64,000 nt of DNA from Lepas anatifera. Taxonomy: Eukaryota > Arthropoda > Thecostraca > Lepadidae. Below, in pieces: positions 33,391 to 46,756 of this stretch. Under the pieces are notes generated by a model. It was not told the DNA's origin, made no database searches, and saw nothing but the letters and a program-made list of their open reading frames with translations. Position 1 is the first letter of the stretch, and the number at the start of each line of letters is the position of its first letter. The position numbers were made by a program, and so were the translations under genes. The DNA lies in NCBI GenBank assembly GCA_034440635.1, contig JAOTON010000205.1, positions 1-64,000 of the forward strand, read 5' to 3'.

Positions 33391-34711
33391 AATTTGTTTG
33401 TGGATATTCTACATCCATTCTGAGCTGCGGTGTTGGTCGTCAACTCCGGGTATTTTTCCCTGAAAAACACGCATGGTGACTTTTCTGGGTTGAGGAGCGA
33501 AACTTTCTTATGGAAACTTCGTGGTCCTAGATTCAGGACCTTGATATTTTTGATGATGATAATAATCGAGCATATTATGCACGATTAAAGGGAGCTCGAA
33601 CTCAACGTCAATGAGTGCTGTTGCCCCCATCATCTGCAGGCAAAAGATCTACTAGAAAGCTCCTTGAATTGTCCTGGATTCCCTTTTTTTAATTTCAACC
33701 AATTCTTTTCAGCACCAGACTCAGACATAGCCAAGTCATTTGTTTTCCCCGTAGTGCTCTTGTGTGATTTCACAGACCTTCAACTTATAGGGTTATATGT
33801 TGAGTTGCCACTTCGCACCCTGTCGGCTCAGATTACGAATTACAGATCACGACTTGTTCCCTGGCTTTGAAAAGTTCTAGCAGGTCAACACCCCAAATCA
33901 CTCAACCACCCGTCGAAAAAGGCGCACGATGATATTTAAGAATATTAGGACTCATCTAATTTCAGGAGCATGAACATGAATATTGTGCCAAAGCTTGGCA
34001 CTGAATCAGTGATAGTGCTAGGCTGAAAAATCGGACTTCTTCAGAACATCAATGAGACGATTGACCACTAATGGGTCCACGCACTAGCTCAGGAAATTAC
34101 CAGACATATGAAGGCAACGTTGCACTAAACAAGTCTATTTGTATCCAGTGGCATTCAAACTTTTCACAGCTTATGACATCACAATATCTTCCCTGGAAGT
34201 GGCTAATCAATGTGATGCGTTGTGCCACTTCACAATTGTAATTTAATTTCTGTTTACACATTCTTCCTCACGATTAATGTGAATCTTAACATGCAGCTGT
34301 GATCAGCATGAAATGATAAATAAACTTGCAAGGAGAGGTGAGGATGAGGACAGCTGAGGATGAGAGAAAAACTACCTGCAGTGGCCGCTGCTGCCACAGG
34401 CGCATGCGCTTATATTGCCCTAGGCAAAGATGGATGCGTAAGGATAAGAGTATATCAATTGTCGGTGCAAAATAATACGCAAACATACAATTGAAAACAC
34501 ATATAAATATTAGCATGAATAAGACAAGAACGGAAATGTCTGACTCTGGAATTTTTAATTTTGTTTCATCTTGTTTTAGAAATGACATTCAATTTCAGTC
34601 CAATATTTTCATATTCATTTATCCACCTTGTTTTATCTTCGATGTGTTTTTTATTATTATATAAATTGTGTCCAAGTTGTTGCAATTGCGATTTTTTGTT
34701 TCGAAGCCTTT
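33391..34711. other. No recognised gene
   Basis: Unique AT-rich sequence; frames of up to 100 codons (34286-34588, minus; hydrophobic) lack family matches or splice context. Confidence 0.45.
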
Positions 34712-34962
34712 CTAAAGTTGTCAAGGGACTTGTCCCGGAAACTCCGACCCCACCATCCGAACGAACAGCTCCCGCAACTAAGGGTTAATTTAGAAGCCAA
34801 AATTAAACGTCCCACAAAGTATAAGGACGGCCACCCCGCTCAGGTCACCCTCGCAACAGTCAGATGCCAGTCGAACTACGTCGGGTAAATATTGAGCGCC
34901 GAAGCATCTCAGGGGAATCGATCCCTAGCCTCCACATGTACTGCCAGTGTATGCTGCAGTCC
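34712..34962 (-). repeat. tRNA-derived SINE, copy 3 (5'-truncated)
   Basis: Inverted copy of the same SINE. It lacks the A-box end and stops after the ACTGCCAGTGTATGCTGCAG region. Confidence 0.85.
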
Positions 34963-35661
34963 CTTTCCACTTTATTTTGCTGTCTTAACTTTTCCTTTGA
35001 TTCGGTATCTGACGATTCCCCGAGAATTTTTTTGTTTACATTTCTGGCGATTCCAAAAAAGCCGTTCCTTCTCGAAACAGCCAGGAAATCTTCCCTAGCT
35101 GTTGGCTTTCTAATGCAAGGGTTCGAACACAGCATTTGCACAGCACATGCAAATGCCGAGTCAAAGGAGAAACGGCCAGTCTGTACTCACCTGTTTTGTG
35201 TTTTGTGTTTTGGGTGCTGAACCACCGACATGTTTAGTACCTATACCTTATTAATAACGCATTTCGCTGCCGCTATTATTACACGTTTTATCATTATTTT
35301 CCGTTTTGTATGTTTTCGGAAGCCAAAAGTACGCATCGGCTGTTTACCTCCATCGTGCGTATGCCATTGTAAATTTATAAAAAAGGAAATCCAGTCGGAC
35401 ACAGATGTCGACTCAAATCGTGAAAGTGGTTATCTGAAATTACCAGAAGCTTGACCAACTTCTCTGGGTCGTTTCTTGATCAATATTCTCGAGGTTATGT
35501 TCAACGCGAAATTTTTGGATGGAAATTGTTTCGAAAATTGAAGGAGCTAACCAATACTATTACCAGATAAGCAGTTTCCCTTCAAAGTGTCCAGTTCAAC
35601 ATCGAATTGGCTGCATACATGAACTGTCGAGCTTATACGTTGCAATCATTCACCAATCCGA

Positions 35662-36118
35662 TTAAAGGGAATGTGGCACCTTCACAACGTGATTTTAACT
35701 GAGATAGCCAAGTTGTAAAGCATGTCGGAAAACCCGGTACTCCATGTTTCATTTGTCTTGGAACTCGATATTTCCGTAGAAAAAAGCTAAAACCTACCTG
35801 ACACCAGCCCCCTCAGGCCCCCGGTCGCCGGCGGCCATTGTTGTGAGCTACTGGTGTGACGACATATGCTGACGTCACGATGAGCATCAGCCAATCGAAG
35901 CCCTTGAAGCGTTTCAAGTATGGTAATGGTTGCCAGATCGTGACATCAATCACAGGCTGATATTCATTTCTTTTTCTAGAGGAGTATTTAAAAAAACAAA
36001 TATTGAGCTTATTGTACATTTTTCAGAGAAATCGTGAGTGGTTTCATTATTTTTTACTAAAAGTACGCCTAATAACACTAAATTCCAGGATTCGACCAAG
36101 GTGCCACATTCCCTTTAA
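35662..36118 (+). mobile_element. TTAA MITE, family A, copy 5
   Basis: Intact TTAA on both sides and intact ends; one of the best preserved copies in the window. Confidence 0.92.
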
Positions 36119-36195
36119 GTATTTTGTAAATATGTGCCTAAACGCTAAAAATTTACCAAAATTATCCGTGCAAAAACTGATCACCTCCAGTATCA

Positions 36196-36540
36196 GCCGC
36201 CCCGGTAGCTCAGTTGGTAGAGCGTTGGGCTCCAGCCCGCTGCCCAGAAACATCCAGCGGCAGTGCATATCCAGGCTTGAGATCGATTTCTCTGAGACAC
36301 TCCGGCGCTCAATATTTACCCGACGCAGGTTGACTGTCAATTGACTGGTGACAGGTTGAAATGAGCGGGGCGGCCGTCCCTATGCTTTGTGAGACCTTAA
36401 GCTTTGGCTTCTAAATTATCTCTTCGTTGCGGGAGTTGCTCTTTCGGATGTTGGGGTCGGAGTCTCAGTGACAAACCCCTTGATTTATTTAGTGAGGCTC
36501 TGATTCGGAAAACCAAACTTACAGCTACTCGGACAAAATG
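36196..36540 (+). repeat. tRNA-derived SINE, copy 4
   Basis: Starts GCCGCCCCGGTAGCTCAGTT, contains the B-box-like GAGATCGATTTCTC and the usual body, with a diverged tail. It follows MITE copy 5 by about 80 bp. Confidence 0.88.
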
Positions 36541-37395
36541 TATTTAAAAGATGTTTGAGCTGCAGTCCTTCGAAGCCCAATGTTTCCCTCTGGAAGTTGC
36601 GGCTCGCATCACCTGGTAATAATGAACACATGCCAAAATTGCAGGCAAAGCCCCAAACGAAAATATGCTTCCTGCACCCAGCACAATGTAGATTAGTGCG
36701 TACCTAACGAACTTTCCATGAACTAGGTCCGATAATGTAAACAAAATCACATGCCCCTCAAATTTTTGTAAGATTTTACTGCCTGATCAGTGTCGGAGGT
36801 GACATTTTCAAGTTGGGGCAAAGGTCATGGGCATTGGCGGGTTGAGGGATGATTTGGTCACTGTTTTTCATTAAAAATATATTATTTAGGTCGAATTGGG
36901 GAAGGCTCAAAACGATTATTGGTGGAAGGATCGAATAGGGGAAAGTGGGGGTCACGGACACCGTGGGTAATACGGACACCCCCTGGTTGGGACGAACTGA
37001 CAGTGCCACGACCGGGAAAAGCGTGTAATACGCTTCCTTTTAGCGCGCGTCGGTCGCAGAGCAACATTGGGTCTGGTAAGCTCTCTAGGTTTTATACAAT
37101 TTTCATTATAGTAAAAACTGCAACGCATGTGTCTTTTTCAAAATCAAATTCGTAAGGTCATTGCATGGATGTTTTTATAGATACTTTATTGGTATTACGT
37201 GATATGGATCTTCAAGATATTACATTTCATTCACCGCAGTCGCTGACCGTGTAACCACAATAGCGTTCGATTTATATCCAAGTTTGTTTAGGAAGAGCAA
37301 AGTGGGGTAAGACGGACACCACGTGTGTGGCAAGATGGACATGGTATCCATGTTACCCCCGCACAAGAGTATATTTAATTTTATATAATATACGC

Positions 37396-37853
37396 TTAAA
37401 GGGAATGTGGCATCTTCATAACGTGATTTTAACTGAGATAGCTAAGTTGTAAAGCAAGGCAGAAAACCCGGTACTCAATATATCATTCGTCTTGGAACTC
37501 AAATTTTCCGTAGAAAAAAAGCTAAAACCTACCTGAAATGTACCCCTCATGTACCCTTAGCAGCAGGCCACAGTTTTCAGGCTGTTGGTGTGACGACATA
37601 TGCTAACGTCACGTTGAGTATCAGCCAATCTAAGCCATTAAAGCGTATTGAATAGGGTAGTGATTGACAGATCATGACAGCATCCACAGGCAGATATTTA
37701 TTTCTTTTCCTAGAAGCGCATTTTAAATATCAAGATATCGAGCTTATTGTACATTTTTCAGAGAAATCATGGACGCATCCGTGATTTTCGGCTAAAATTA
37801 CCCCTAATTACACTAAATTCCATGATTCGACCAAGGTGCCACATTCCTTTTAA
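37396..37853 (+). mobile_element. TTAA MITE, family A, copy 6
   Basis: Flanked by TTAA on both sides and nested in element J. The interior is more diverged than copies 1, 3 and 5 (lacks the CCCTC-rich middle and resembles copies 2 and 4). Confidence 0.9.
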
Positions 37854-37917
37854 ATAAATAAAGGCTAATGGTTTGGGGGAGGGTGGGCACACAGGGCCCG
37901 AAATGCTGGAGAACATA

Positions 37918-38564
37918 TCAATAAATTTGGGGGTCATCCAGGGGCAGGTGTACCCCTCGACCTTCAGCGCCCCCTGAAATGGTCACGGTGCCCCCCTGAG
38001 AGATTGATGGGCCTCCTAAAGTGACGCTTCCAACCCCTCCCCTCAGGAGCGGGGGAGGGGTGCTCTTAGCCCTGCGAGAGGATTTGGCGACCACCTGATA
38101 GGTTTTGCGTTCCAAAAGTGGCACCCCTGGCAGGCGTACACCCAGGATTTTTATTTGGAGGGGGCCGCTGAAGAAAGGGTGCAGCAGCCCAGTGGAGAGG
38201 GCGGTATTTTGCCTCAAAGGGTGCACTTGTTCACCCAAAGGGCGGCCAATTTTCGCATCCTGGGGGGGAGGGGGGGTGAGAGCGGTGAATTGTTTGCTCT
38301 ACAGACCTAGTAATTTTGTTAGGGTGCGGCGTGTTGGGTGCAGGGGCAGCAAAGTCAGTGTAGCACTGCCTCTAAGTCAGGTGAAGGCTCATCCTTTCCC
38401 TCGATGAGCGCCTTCGGCGCTCCAAATGGATGGGAGCGGTACTTTTGAGCAAAAGCGTTTTGGGGCTCGGGTTCGCTGCCCCCCTGGGCGCGCTCGTCCC
38501 CTGATGCGGATGGCGCCCCCGGCAAGGTGCCACCCCCTGATCGGCGATCTTGGATCAACCTATG
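37918..38564. mobile_element. Family C sequences, composite and diverged
   Basis: Inverted and direct stretches of the G/C-rich family C interior (CAGCGCCCCCTGAAATGG; the GGCACC words) and a right tip GGATCAACCTATG. Probably two overlapping old copies; exact edges uncertain. Confidence 0.5.
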
Positions 38565-39101
38565 CACAGTTCCACGACAGCCCTTGATACTTGATTCCTC
38601 CGTCATTAAACAAAATCAGAAAAGGCATGACCCCTTAGACCCTTTGACGGACAAAGTAAGAAAATGCCCCCTTCCCCGCGGCGGACGGCAGTCGCCTAGT
38701 TGATAGATGCAGATGGAAATCTACAAGGCCTGGTTCGAGCACTTTCTTCATCATGTCCATCTTTCCCCATGGGGTGACCATGTTAACCCATTAGGTTGGG
38801 CGAAATGGACTTTTGCTGCTTTTTCCTAAACTTTACGTACATTTTGATATGATAATTACAGACGCATAGCTGCTTGCACAGTGGTAGATAAATGTCTGAA
38901 ATATCTCTTCAGCCAAAATAGGAACGAAATAAGCTCATTAAGTCATCGAAAACTCACACCATCGTTACGGTGTTCGTGACCCCCATTTTCCCCTATCCAA
39001 CGAGTTTAAGGGTCCTAGGGCGGATAATTTTCCGTTTAAAATGTATAGCGCTAAATTAAGTTTCCTCGACTACCTCCACCTTCTAACCATTCTTTTAACA
39101 G

Positions 39102-39171
39102 GTGGCAGCAATCTTGGGGCGCCAACTCTGACGGAGACGACTCCCTCACAGTCGTCGCGGAACGTGGGCAG
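39102..39171 (+). CDS. Candidate internal exon, 70 bp
   Basis: Bounded by a near-perfect acceptor (CCATTCTTTTAACAG, ending 39101) and donor (GGGCAG|GTAAGTGCC). Two frames are open through it: WQQSWGANSDGDDSLTVV... and GSNLGAPTLTETTPSQSS.... The splice sites are the strongest pair outside the GPCR. No family recognised and no neighbouring exon found, so the frame cannot be chosen. Confidence 0.4.
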
Positions 39172-39689
39172 GTAAGTGCCATTGAAACACCGAGACTGGG
39201 GAGCCTTGAAGCTGTTTCCACACGGTGGCACAAACAGAAGCGCCCCAAGATACCTTTACTTAAAGGCACGTTCAAGAGGGATTCCTCCACGCCTGAGTGA
39301 CGTCACACGGGCGTGGAGGAATTCCTTCACCATTGAGCCGTGTCTTACTCTTAAACTGCTGCTAATGGTACTTCTCGCTTACAAATTTGTGAGAATACGC
39401 GGTAATCAAGTTTATCCGAAATGCAATGAATAAACATTTTATTTTCGATTCTGAGCCTCTTTTTGCCAAAAATTTGGATATCTAATCTTTGAATTTTCCG
39501 ATGTTATATGCTACGAAGTGTGACGTCACATCCTGTGGTCTGCACTTGCAATTGGAGGGGGCTGGAAGCGCCTCTCCGGCAATCTCCCAACGGCGGCCAT
39601 GTTTTGACTGTCAATAGGCTGTGTGCTTCATTGTGGGGCTGAACATGTCGGTCGCCTCTGCGCAGTCCTAGTTAGATATCCCGATCATT

Positions 39690-39824
39690 AGCCGTGTTAT
39701 TCTGCCGTGCAGAACGCATACTAGTGTGCGGCACCCATGCGCAGTACGGTATCATGTCGTCCATATGGTACTGCGCATGCGTGCGGCATACTAGTATGCG
39801 TTCTGTCGGCAGAATAACACGGCT
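39690..39824. repeat. 135-bp near-perfect palindrome
   Basis: The left arm starts AGCCGTGTTATTCTGCCG and the right arm ends with its complement CGGCAGAATAACACGGCT. The arms run inward through CATACTAGT and TGCGCAGTAC to a loop of about 15-20 nt near 39752. Flanks ATT/ATT could be a 3-bp duplication. Most likely a very short MITE. Confidence 0.88.
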
Positions 39825-40488
39825 ATTGTTTGAGCTATACGGTCGGTCGATCGGAAATGTGGCGAGGTTTGGTCACCCTGGCGGCGACCGGCAGAACTAC
39901 AGTGTTACGGATAGCCGGCGGGCCGACCCAGGCTGGGGCAGCAGTGATGCCATTCCTTGGGATTTGTCCCAAGATATTGGGATTTGAGCAGTTTCGTGGG
40001 ACATTGGGAAATAGGCCCATTTTCTTGGGATTTCCGCGCTTTCATTGGGATAGAGCCTATTTTCTTGGGATTGCAGCTTGTTGGCTACAAAGAGCAAACT
40101 AGGCAGTATTCCGGCGGATGGAGTTTCCTCTGCCGATGACAAAAAAATATCCCGTTGTGAAATACTTATAGGGCTAAAATAATTATTTTTATAGTGACGA
40201 AGTTGATTTCTTATCTGACGAAGCGCTGCCATTGATCGTATTTAGGCAGATGTTCAATCATTCACATCATTTATGGAAGCGGCAAACTGAACTGAAACAC
40301 GGTGCAGATTGTGCCTCTGAACAAAACAGTCAAGTTCTCGAAAACCACACAACAGCGGTCACACTGTTTTCGTTTTTTTTGGTTGGTTGGCAACTATTGC
40401 GGTGTGTAATTTATCTCGAGAGCGTTTGATGACAACAGTAGGGTTCCCGTGTCAAAGTTATCAAACATACTTGAATCAGCATTATTAG
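39825..40488. other. No gene; CTTGGGATT-type short repeats
   Basis: Several CTTGGGATT/ATTGGGATT words at 39955-40075, also seen at 51740-51800, hint at an old shared repeat. Frames here are not recognised. Confidence 0.4.
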
Positions 40489-40705
40489 GGTAGAGTGGGG
40501 TAAGACGCGTACGTTAAGGGAGAATTTGTCTGTCCTGATCCTGCGTGGACAGGATTACTTTATTTTTTCTTCATGAAGTTCTTCCATTGTTTGTCTACAC
40601 TTGTAAAGAAATTTGTGACTCTGGCACTGCAAAGTGTGCAAGATGTATTTTTCTTGAGACCATGTAAAAAGGTATTTCACCCTGAAAGTGGGGTAAAACG
40701 CCCAA
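40489..40705 (-). mobile_element. Family G fragment
   Basis: Begins TA then GGGTAGAGTGGGGTAAGACG and continues with sequence matching the inverse of 5815-5960 and of the right tip of the 4530-7976 element. The far end is missing. Confidence 0.7.
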
Positions 40706-41309
40706 GCTCCTAGGTAAACCGTAAAAGGCCGTCTTTCTACTCCCAGCAGGCCATTTTTAACATGTTAACTGGGGGGGAGGGCATTTGCTTCCCCAGTCGT
40801 CTGAAATGCCGCCCAGTGCCCGGAAATTGGCCCCCCCCAGTGAAATACAGATGACCTAAAATCGACCAAATGTAGACTCACCTAACCAAAATAAGACTGA
40901 ACACCATCCGATAATTATAACTTTGTTCTATTTATGGTCCCAAATTGGCAATCCACTAAAATTGTGCTAAAAAATTTCACCCGTGGCTGTCTACTCCATC
41001 GTGCGAAGATGAAACAAAGTGCATAGTTACGGGAAATCCCGGTAAAGCAGTCTCAGCATCAACTAATCCCAACGCAGGAGATGAACGCTGGCTTAAAACT
41101 GATCAAACATCCTGTTCTATCCGACCGGAAGCCCACATCCCAGTCAGTACCGTGACATTGCATAATGCTCTCATTTCACACGCAGTCAGTTGTCAGCGCT
41201 TAGGGATTGTTCGTGGATTAGACGGGACACGGTGTAGTCAAAGTGCGTAAGACTGGTTGCTGGTTTGGCGGTATGAAGTGCTTAGCCTTTTTATTTATTA
41301 TTGTGGTGG

Positions 41310-41515
41310 CAGCATACATAGGCGTCGCCATCGGCAAAAAAGCAAGGGGGCAGCCACACTTCAACCTGATGCTGAGAGCAAACTTTGCACGTTATTACCA
41401 AAAACTTTGAATTTGGGCTCGTTGCTTTCCGCTGCGGCTGGATATACAAATTTCCGGTTTGCTCCCATTCTGACTGAGATCAGGAAATTTTTGGTAAAAA
41501 AGTGGGGGGATGATT
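41310..41515. repeat. Dispersed repeat, copy 2
   Basis: Same family and orientation as 32735-32945. It starts near CATAGGCGTCGCCATCGGC and ends AAAAAAGTGGGGGGATGAT. Confidence 0.75.
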
Positions 41516-42382
41516 AATGATGCTAAAAAATGTTCTGGTTATGTGGATAAAATCATTCCATGGCCAAGCGGGGTTGGAAGGGCACCCCTGGCTTCCTATT
41601 AGATGGGTAGTGTGCTAAAAATATTGCGTCAAGTCAATATCAAACTGTCAACGATTAGTTTTAAACAGTGATACAAGTCGGTTTTCTGTGGGTTTATGAC
41701 TATCGGCAGGGGTCATTATAGGCTCAAATCTGGCTTTTGTGGTGTTTATTTGGCTATTTTAGTGGAAATAAAACTTAACCCCTTTTTTGCCCTTTTTCTA
41801 AGTCGGTTTGACCTCTTCCGCCGAAAAAACCTGGCAGCCTGGGCAACATCTATAATCTCTAGCCATTAAATAACACAAATATTGATAAGCATTTTTTAAC
41901 ACTAACGCGTCTAAGTTTTAGTAAACCCCCTCAAAATGGGGTCTTGATCCCCTGAATACACTACAATGGCCAGCACAAGAAATGCCCCCCACCCCCCACT
42001 GACTTTTCCTTATAAAATGCCCTGACTCCTAGCCAGGGGTGTAATTTTCCCAGAATCTTTGGGGGTGCTCAGCCGGTAGGGGGCGACACCCCATAGGGGC
42101 GGCAGTGTTGCGGGGCGGCACCCCTTCATTGCACAACATATGCTATTCATTGCTATTTTGCACCTTTTATAGCTCAGGGGACATTTTATTTTAATGTTGA
42201 GCAGGTATTCTACAGCTTTTGCCAAACATGTTTGTTTTTTAGGCGACATCTCAAAGCTACATACACATCTTAAAACATCCAATCTGAGTGGTAAATCTAT
42301 CAACGACTGAAGTACAGTTTTGCGGAATTGGATTTATTTTCGAGTCGCAGAGTGGACGGGAAATGAAACGAAAGCAAAGGAC

Positions 42383-43581
42383 ATAACCTTCGCCCGGGTG
42401 GAAGTCTTTAGAAACTCCTCGGGTTTTTCCAAAGTGACCGGAACACGATGGCGTGCAGCGCTGCCAAACTTAGTCTAGCCGTTCCTTTATCATTTTTACA
42501 TCTTTCCTGAAAATTTTAGCTCAAGGTCATATCAGGTCAGGTCGCCAAGTCAGGTGAAGGGACTTCACCTAAAAAACGCTTAGGATTGCATAATTAAAAA
42601 GAAGGTTAATCCATCAAGTTGAAACTCATACCACAAAGTGGGCCCACCAGGAGCGACAACATGTGTTCTGGGATTTTCGGTATTGGTGACCTAAGGTCAT
42701 GTACTGGACTTGACCTTCCCATTGCAAATGCATGGGGAAATCTCGAAATGAGCGTTTTTAGTAAGTATGGATGATAGAAACTTCAAATATCGGTTAGGAC
42801 TTGCTCTTAGCCCATTTCTGTAGCTGATACTTAAAAATGTTGACCTGTGACCTTTGAAGGGCCCCTAAGGTTAAATAAGAATTTTTCGTTGTTTTTTCTC
42901 TATAGATATTGAATAAACAGAGATAGAACTTTTATTTTTTCACCAAAGTCTTTGTATGGCCACTGCAAGGCAAATGATATACACCATGACTATACCAGGT
43001 CAAGTAGTTGGGTCAAACTGTTTGCCTGAGTCAGGTCAATTTTGAATTGTACCTAGCATAGCAATATCATATATAATTCGATTTGTATTGACGAGAAAAT
43101 TGCAATAGTGCATCAAATATTACTGTATCTTGATTGGTTTGGAAGTTATTAGCGAAAAAAACACCCTTGTGCACGGACACCTATGGACATTCCCAAGAAT
43201 ATTCCCAATGTTCAGTGACCTGCAGCTCCCTAAGCTTTGACCTGACCCGAAAATGAATCGCATTGCAATGAAAGAGCAGCGCAAGAGCTTTTAAATTGTG
43301 TTAAAACTATGTTTCCAGTTATCTTAGTTTCTGAGAGAAAGGATATTTTCTTAGTACACCTCATATTAGCAATTTTGACCTATTTTGATCTCTGGTGACT
43401 TTGATGTTGATCTGACGAGAAAAATGACCGAATTACCTTCATATCGTTCTTTGAAGAGCTTTCGATTCCTGTTTTACGTTTTTTTTAAACTTCCCTAGTT
43501 TTTAGGAAGTGGGGTCTTCTTTTACTTCCCCCCCACGCCAGGGTGAAAGTGGCTCGTACCCGCCACCGGGGCAAGGGTTAA
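42383..43581. mobile_element. AGGTCA-rich element, family B, diverged copy inside D
   Basis: Left edge near ATAACCTTCGCCCGGGTGG and right edge CCACCGGGGCAAGGGTTAA. The interior has many AGGTCA/TGACCT words and shares CTCGGGTTTTTCC-type sequence after the left end. Clearly older than the copies at 28283 and 52420. Confidence 0.75.
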
Positions 43582-44589
43582 TCACTACGTGAAAGAGATA
43601 AAAACACCAATAACGCTCCAAACAACGCATGTATTGTTCTGTAAATATTAACAAAGATGGCACTCTACTGCACCCATGCATCCCCACACGCCCTTTATTT
43701 GTAATTTAACACACAGGGGGGGGTAATAACACTGGTCAACAGCCAAAATGGATCCGGCACGTGAGCACCTGTTTCTACTTATTTCGATACCGCTGATCTC
43801 AAATTTAGTAACCGTTGTTTTGCCATAGGACCTGGTTTCTTCCCCAGAGCATACCTGGTGTATAGCCCCTAGGCTTTCCTCACACAGGCCACACAAGCTC
43901 GCCGGTATTGTAGACCGAGTGGTGACGTCACAATGTTATATGATGAGGATTTTATGTCAGAGTCACATGATGCCATCGGCTAGGTCACTCGATCTTGAGC
44001 TCAATGTCGCAGATTCAAGTCAAAGGTCATAGGTCAAGGTCAAACCTGATTTCTCGCCCGACGATTGCCATAGTGTTAGTTGCAGTATACGTTATAGGCA
44101 AAATGTAATATTCTGACGTCAAAGGTCAATGGCCTTGAACGACCTTGACCTAAAAGTGTCAGAGAACATTGCCTCAGACATTTCCGCCGTTACTTTATGT
44201 CACTTTCTCTCCACATCCGGATTCTCATCGCATAATCACGGCATTTCCCAATGGCTACCCTGCACAGACAGAATTTAACCTATATGGCCTCGTTCAACCT
44301 TGAATATATTGACCTAGGTCTATGAAAATTGAGTTTAGGGTATAATACCCTAGCCTCCACAACACCCAAACGTTCATTTTCCTAGATTTCTTGGGTTTTG
44401 CACTGTCAATATCACGGATGCCAAGTAGGCTTGCGCAAAGACGACACACAGACATAATATATCTCAAAATTCTGATCTGATACGGCATTTCTGCTGCCAG
44501 ATTCGTGTTCAGCGCCACAAATTACCCCTGATACGAACTATTTTGCATTGGATCCATGACAAAAGTTAATTTTTGTTGACCAGTGTAAT

Positions 44590-46380
44590 CAGTGCTGCAG
44601 TGATGAGCCCAGGGCGACATTTATGGACAAAGAACGACCCAAATTAGGTTGGAAGGGATAAGTTGGGGGGGGGCGAAAGTGATTGGCCGGCGCGGCAAGA
44701 AACAGAACAGTCATAAGTCGAGGGCGGCAGTGAGGAGCCAGGGGCAATAGCAATGAACTAGGAGTGGGGCGAATCAGAGTGGAAGTGACAAGAGGAGGGT
44801 GGCAGTGAGGACTCGGGGGGCGGCAGTTATGAACTAGGGGTGGCAAGAACCAGGGCGGAAGTGATAAAGTGGGGAGGGGGCGGCATTGATTAGCCGGGGG
44901 CGGCACGAATCAAGGCAACGGGGAAAAGCCGAGGACGGGAATGGTGAGCCATAGGTAGTGGTTATAAACTACGGGTGGCACGAATCAGGGTGGAAGAGAT
45001 AAGCTGGGGCAGGGAGGGTTGATTCCGGGTGGCAGGGTGTGCAGTTGCACACCCTAAAAAAATGAGGGTGCGTAAAAGTATATTTTTGCACGCCCGGTAT
45101 TGGCTTGGTCCGGGTGGCACCCCCAGCCAGCCAAGAGAAAATCAGGCCTAAACACCGCCTACCTGAATAGGTAGGGCCCTCTGTGCAAAATAAAAATAGT
45201 TTAACATATGAATGGTGCCCCTGTTATCAAAGCCTTCCCATGGTGAGCAAAAAGCCCAATTTATCTACTAAACAATCAGAAATTATGTCAGCGCCTCCCC
45301 CTGAGTGGGCGCCCCTTGGGAGCCAAAGGCACCCCCTGGAGATGGAGGCGCTTCCTCCCTCTGGGGAGGAAGGCGCCCCTCACGAAAATCTTGCAGACCG
45401 GCTCGAAAATGGAATCTGCTGTCCCTGAGCTGGGAGCGGCAGTCGTGAGCCCGAGCGGCACGAATTAGAGCGGGAGTGATAACCCAGGGGCGGCATTCAT
45501 TAGCCGAGACGGTAGCGATGAGCTGGAGGCGGCATGGAACAGGGTGACAGTGATAATTCGAGGATATTACTGGTGGGCCACTGTCAGCAGTGATGAGCCA
45601 GGTGCTGTTTGAATCAGGGCGGCAGTGATAAGTCAGGGCTGGCACGAATCAGGGTGCTAGTAATGAACCGGGGGCGGCATGAATCAGGGCAGCAATGCTG
45701 AGCCGGGGGGCGACGCATGTACTAGGGGTACTCAAATTATGATAGGGTGTGCTCGCTCACCCTAAAGAGATAGAAAATTTCACTCCTGGCTGACACTAAA
45801 ACAGTAAAAGCACGGCAGCAGCAGTCTACCATTTACTTGGTTTGGAGACATTCCTCCAATAGGCAAACATATAACGATTAGACGATATTGGGCCGTTGTT
45901 TGCTTTCTGGAGAGGTGTTGCAGATTCCTGCTGACAAAACTGCTGACAGCAGGACTTAAGTTTGACTGATTTTGGGGGGCCATGGCCGGATTGTTCTAAT
46001 CGGCAGTGATAAACCAGGGACGGCAGTGATCACCCGGCGGGGGGGGCCAACGAGGATTCGAGGGAGGAAGTGTCTAACCAGGGGCGGTTCATAATATATG
46101 GGTTGATTAAAAAACGGGGACTGTATTGATTAGCCAGGGGCGGCGTAAATTAGGCCAGTAGTGATTAATCAGGGCGGCAGTGATGAACCAGAGGAGACAC
46201 TGATCAGCCAGTGGGCGGTAGTGATGAACCAGGGGCGGCAGCGATGAGTCGGGGCGGCACGCGTTTGGGTCAAAATATGCCGGGGACAGCATTGGTGAGC
46301 CAGAGGCGGTATGAATTAGGGCGACAGTGATGAACCAGGGGCGGCAGTGATCCGCCGGGAGAAGGTCCATCATCATATTG
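44590..46380. repeat. Degenerate G-rich 20-22-bp repeats inside D
   Basis: Irregular repeats such as GGGGCGGCAGTGATGAACCA and GGCACGAATCAGGGC, in two blocks (44590-45030 and 45420-46370) around a diverged D-type right end (TAGAAAATTTCACTCCTGG near 45770). Frames here are repeat artefacts. Confidence 0.85.
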
Positions 46381-46756
46381 GTGTTTTAGGGTGCGCCGAT
46401 TTATAGGGTCCTACTGCGCCCATAACACTAAATTAAATACGTAAATAGGACATTTCCGCACAAGCTTCCACAATTCAGGTGGTAGAACAGGTCAGGTTGT
46501 GAACATTGTATCAGAAGATTATATAAAAACAAATTAAATAAATAGATAAAATAAAATATAAATACTGAAAAAAGAAAGGTCCTAGAAAGGTCACTGACTA
46601 GGTAAAATGAAATTTGACGTTATGTAAAACCTGAAATACTACTAAAATGAATATATGACATTAAAACTAACCCTCCTCAGATATGACATGATGCTAGTGA
46701 TATTCACGGAAGCATACACCCCCACAACGCTCACTGCTCAGATATTCCCAGGATGC

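Larger units (their letters stand above)
36938..38993. mobile_element. TA-flanked DNA element (family J), related in design to G
   Basis: The left end GGGGAAAGTGGGGGTCACGG and the right end, complementary to GGGGAAAATGGGGGTCACGA, are each flanked by TA. Internal GTGGGGTAAGACGGACACC (37300) resembles the family G terminal phrase. It contains a TTAA MITE (37396-37853) and family C sequence (about 37918-38564). No transposase seen. Confidence 0.7.
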
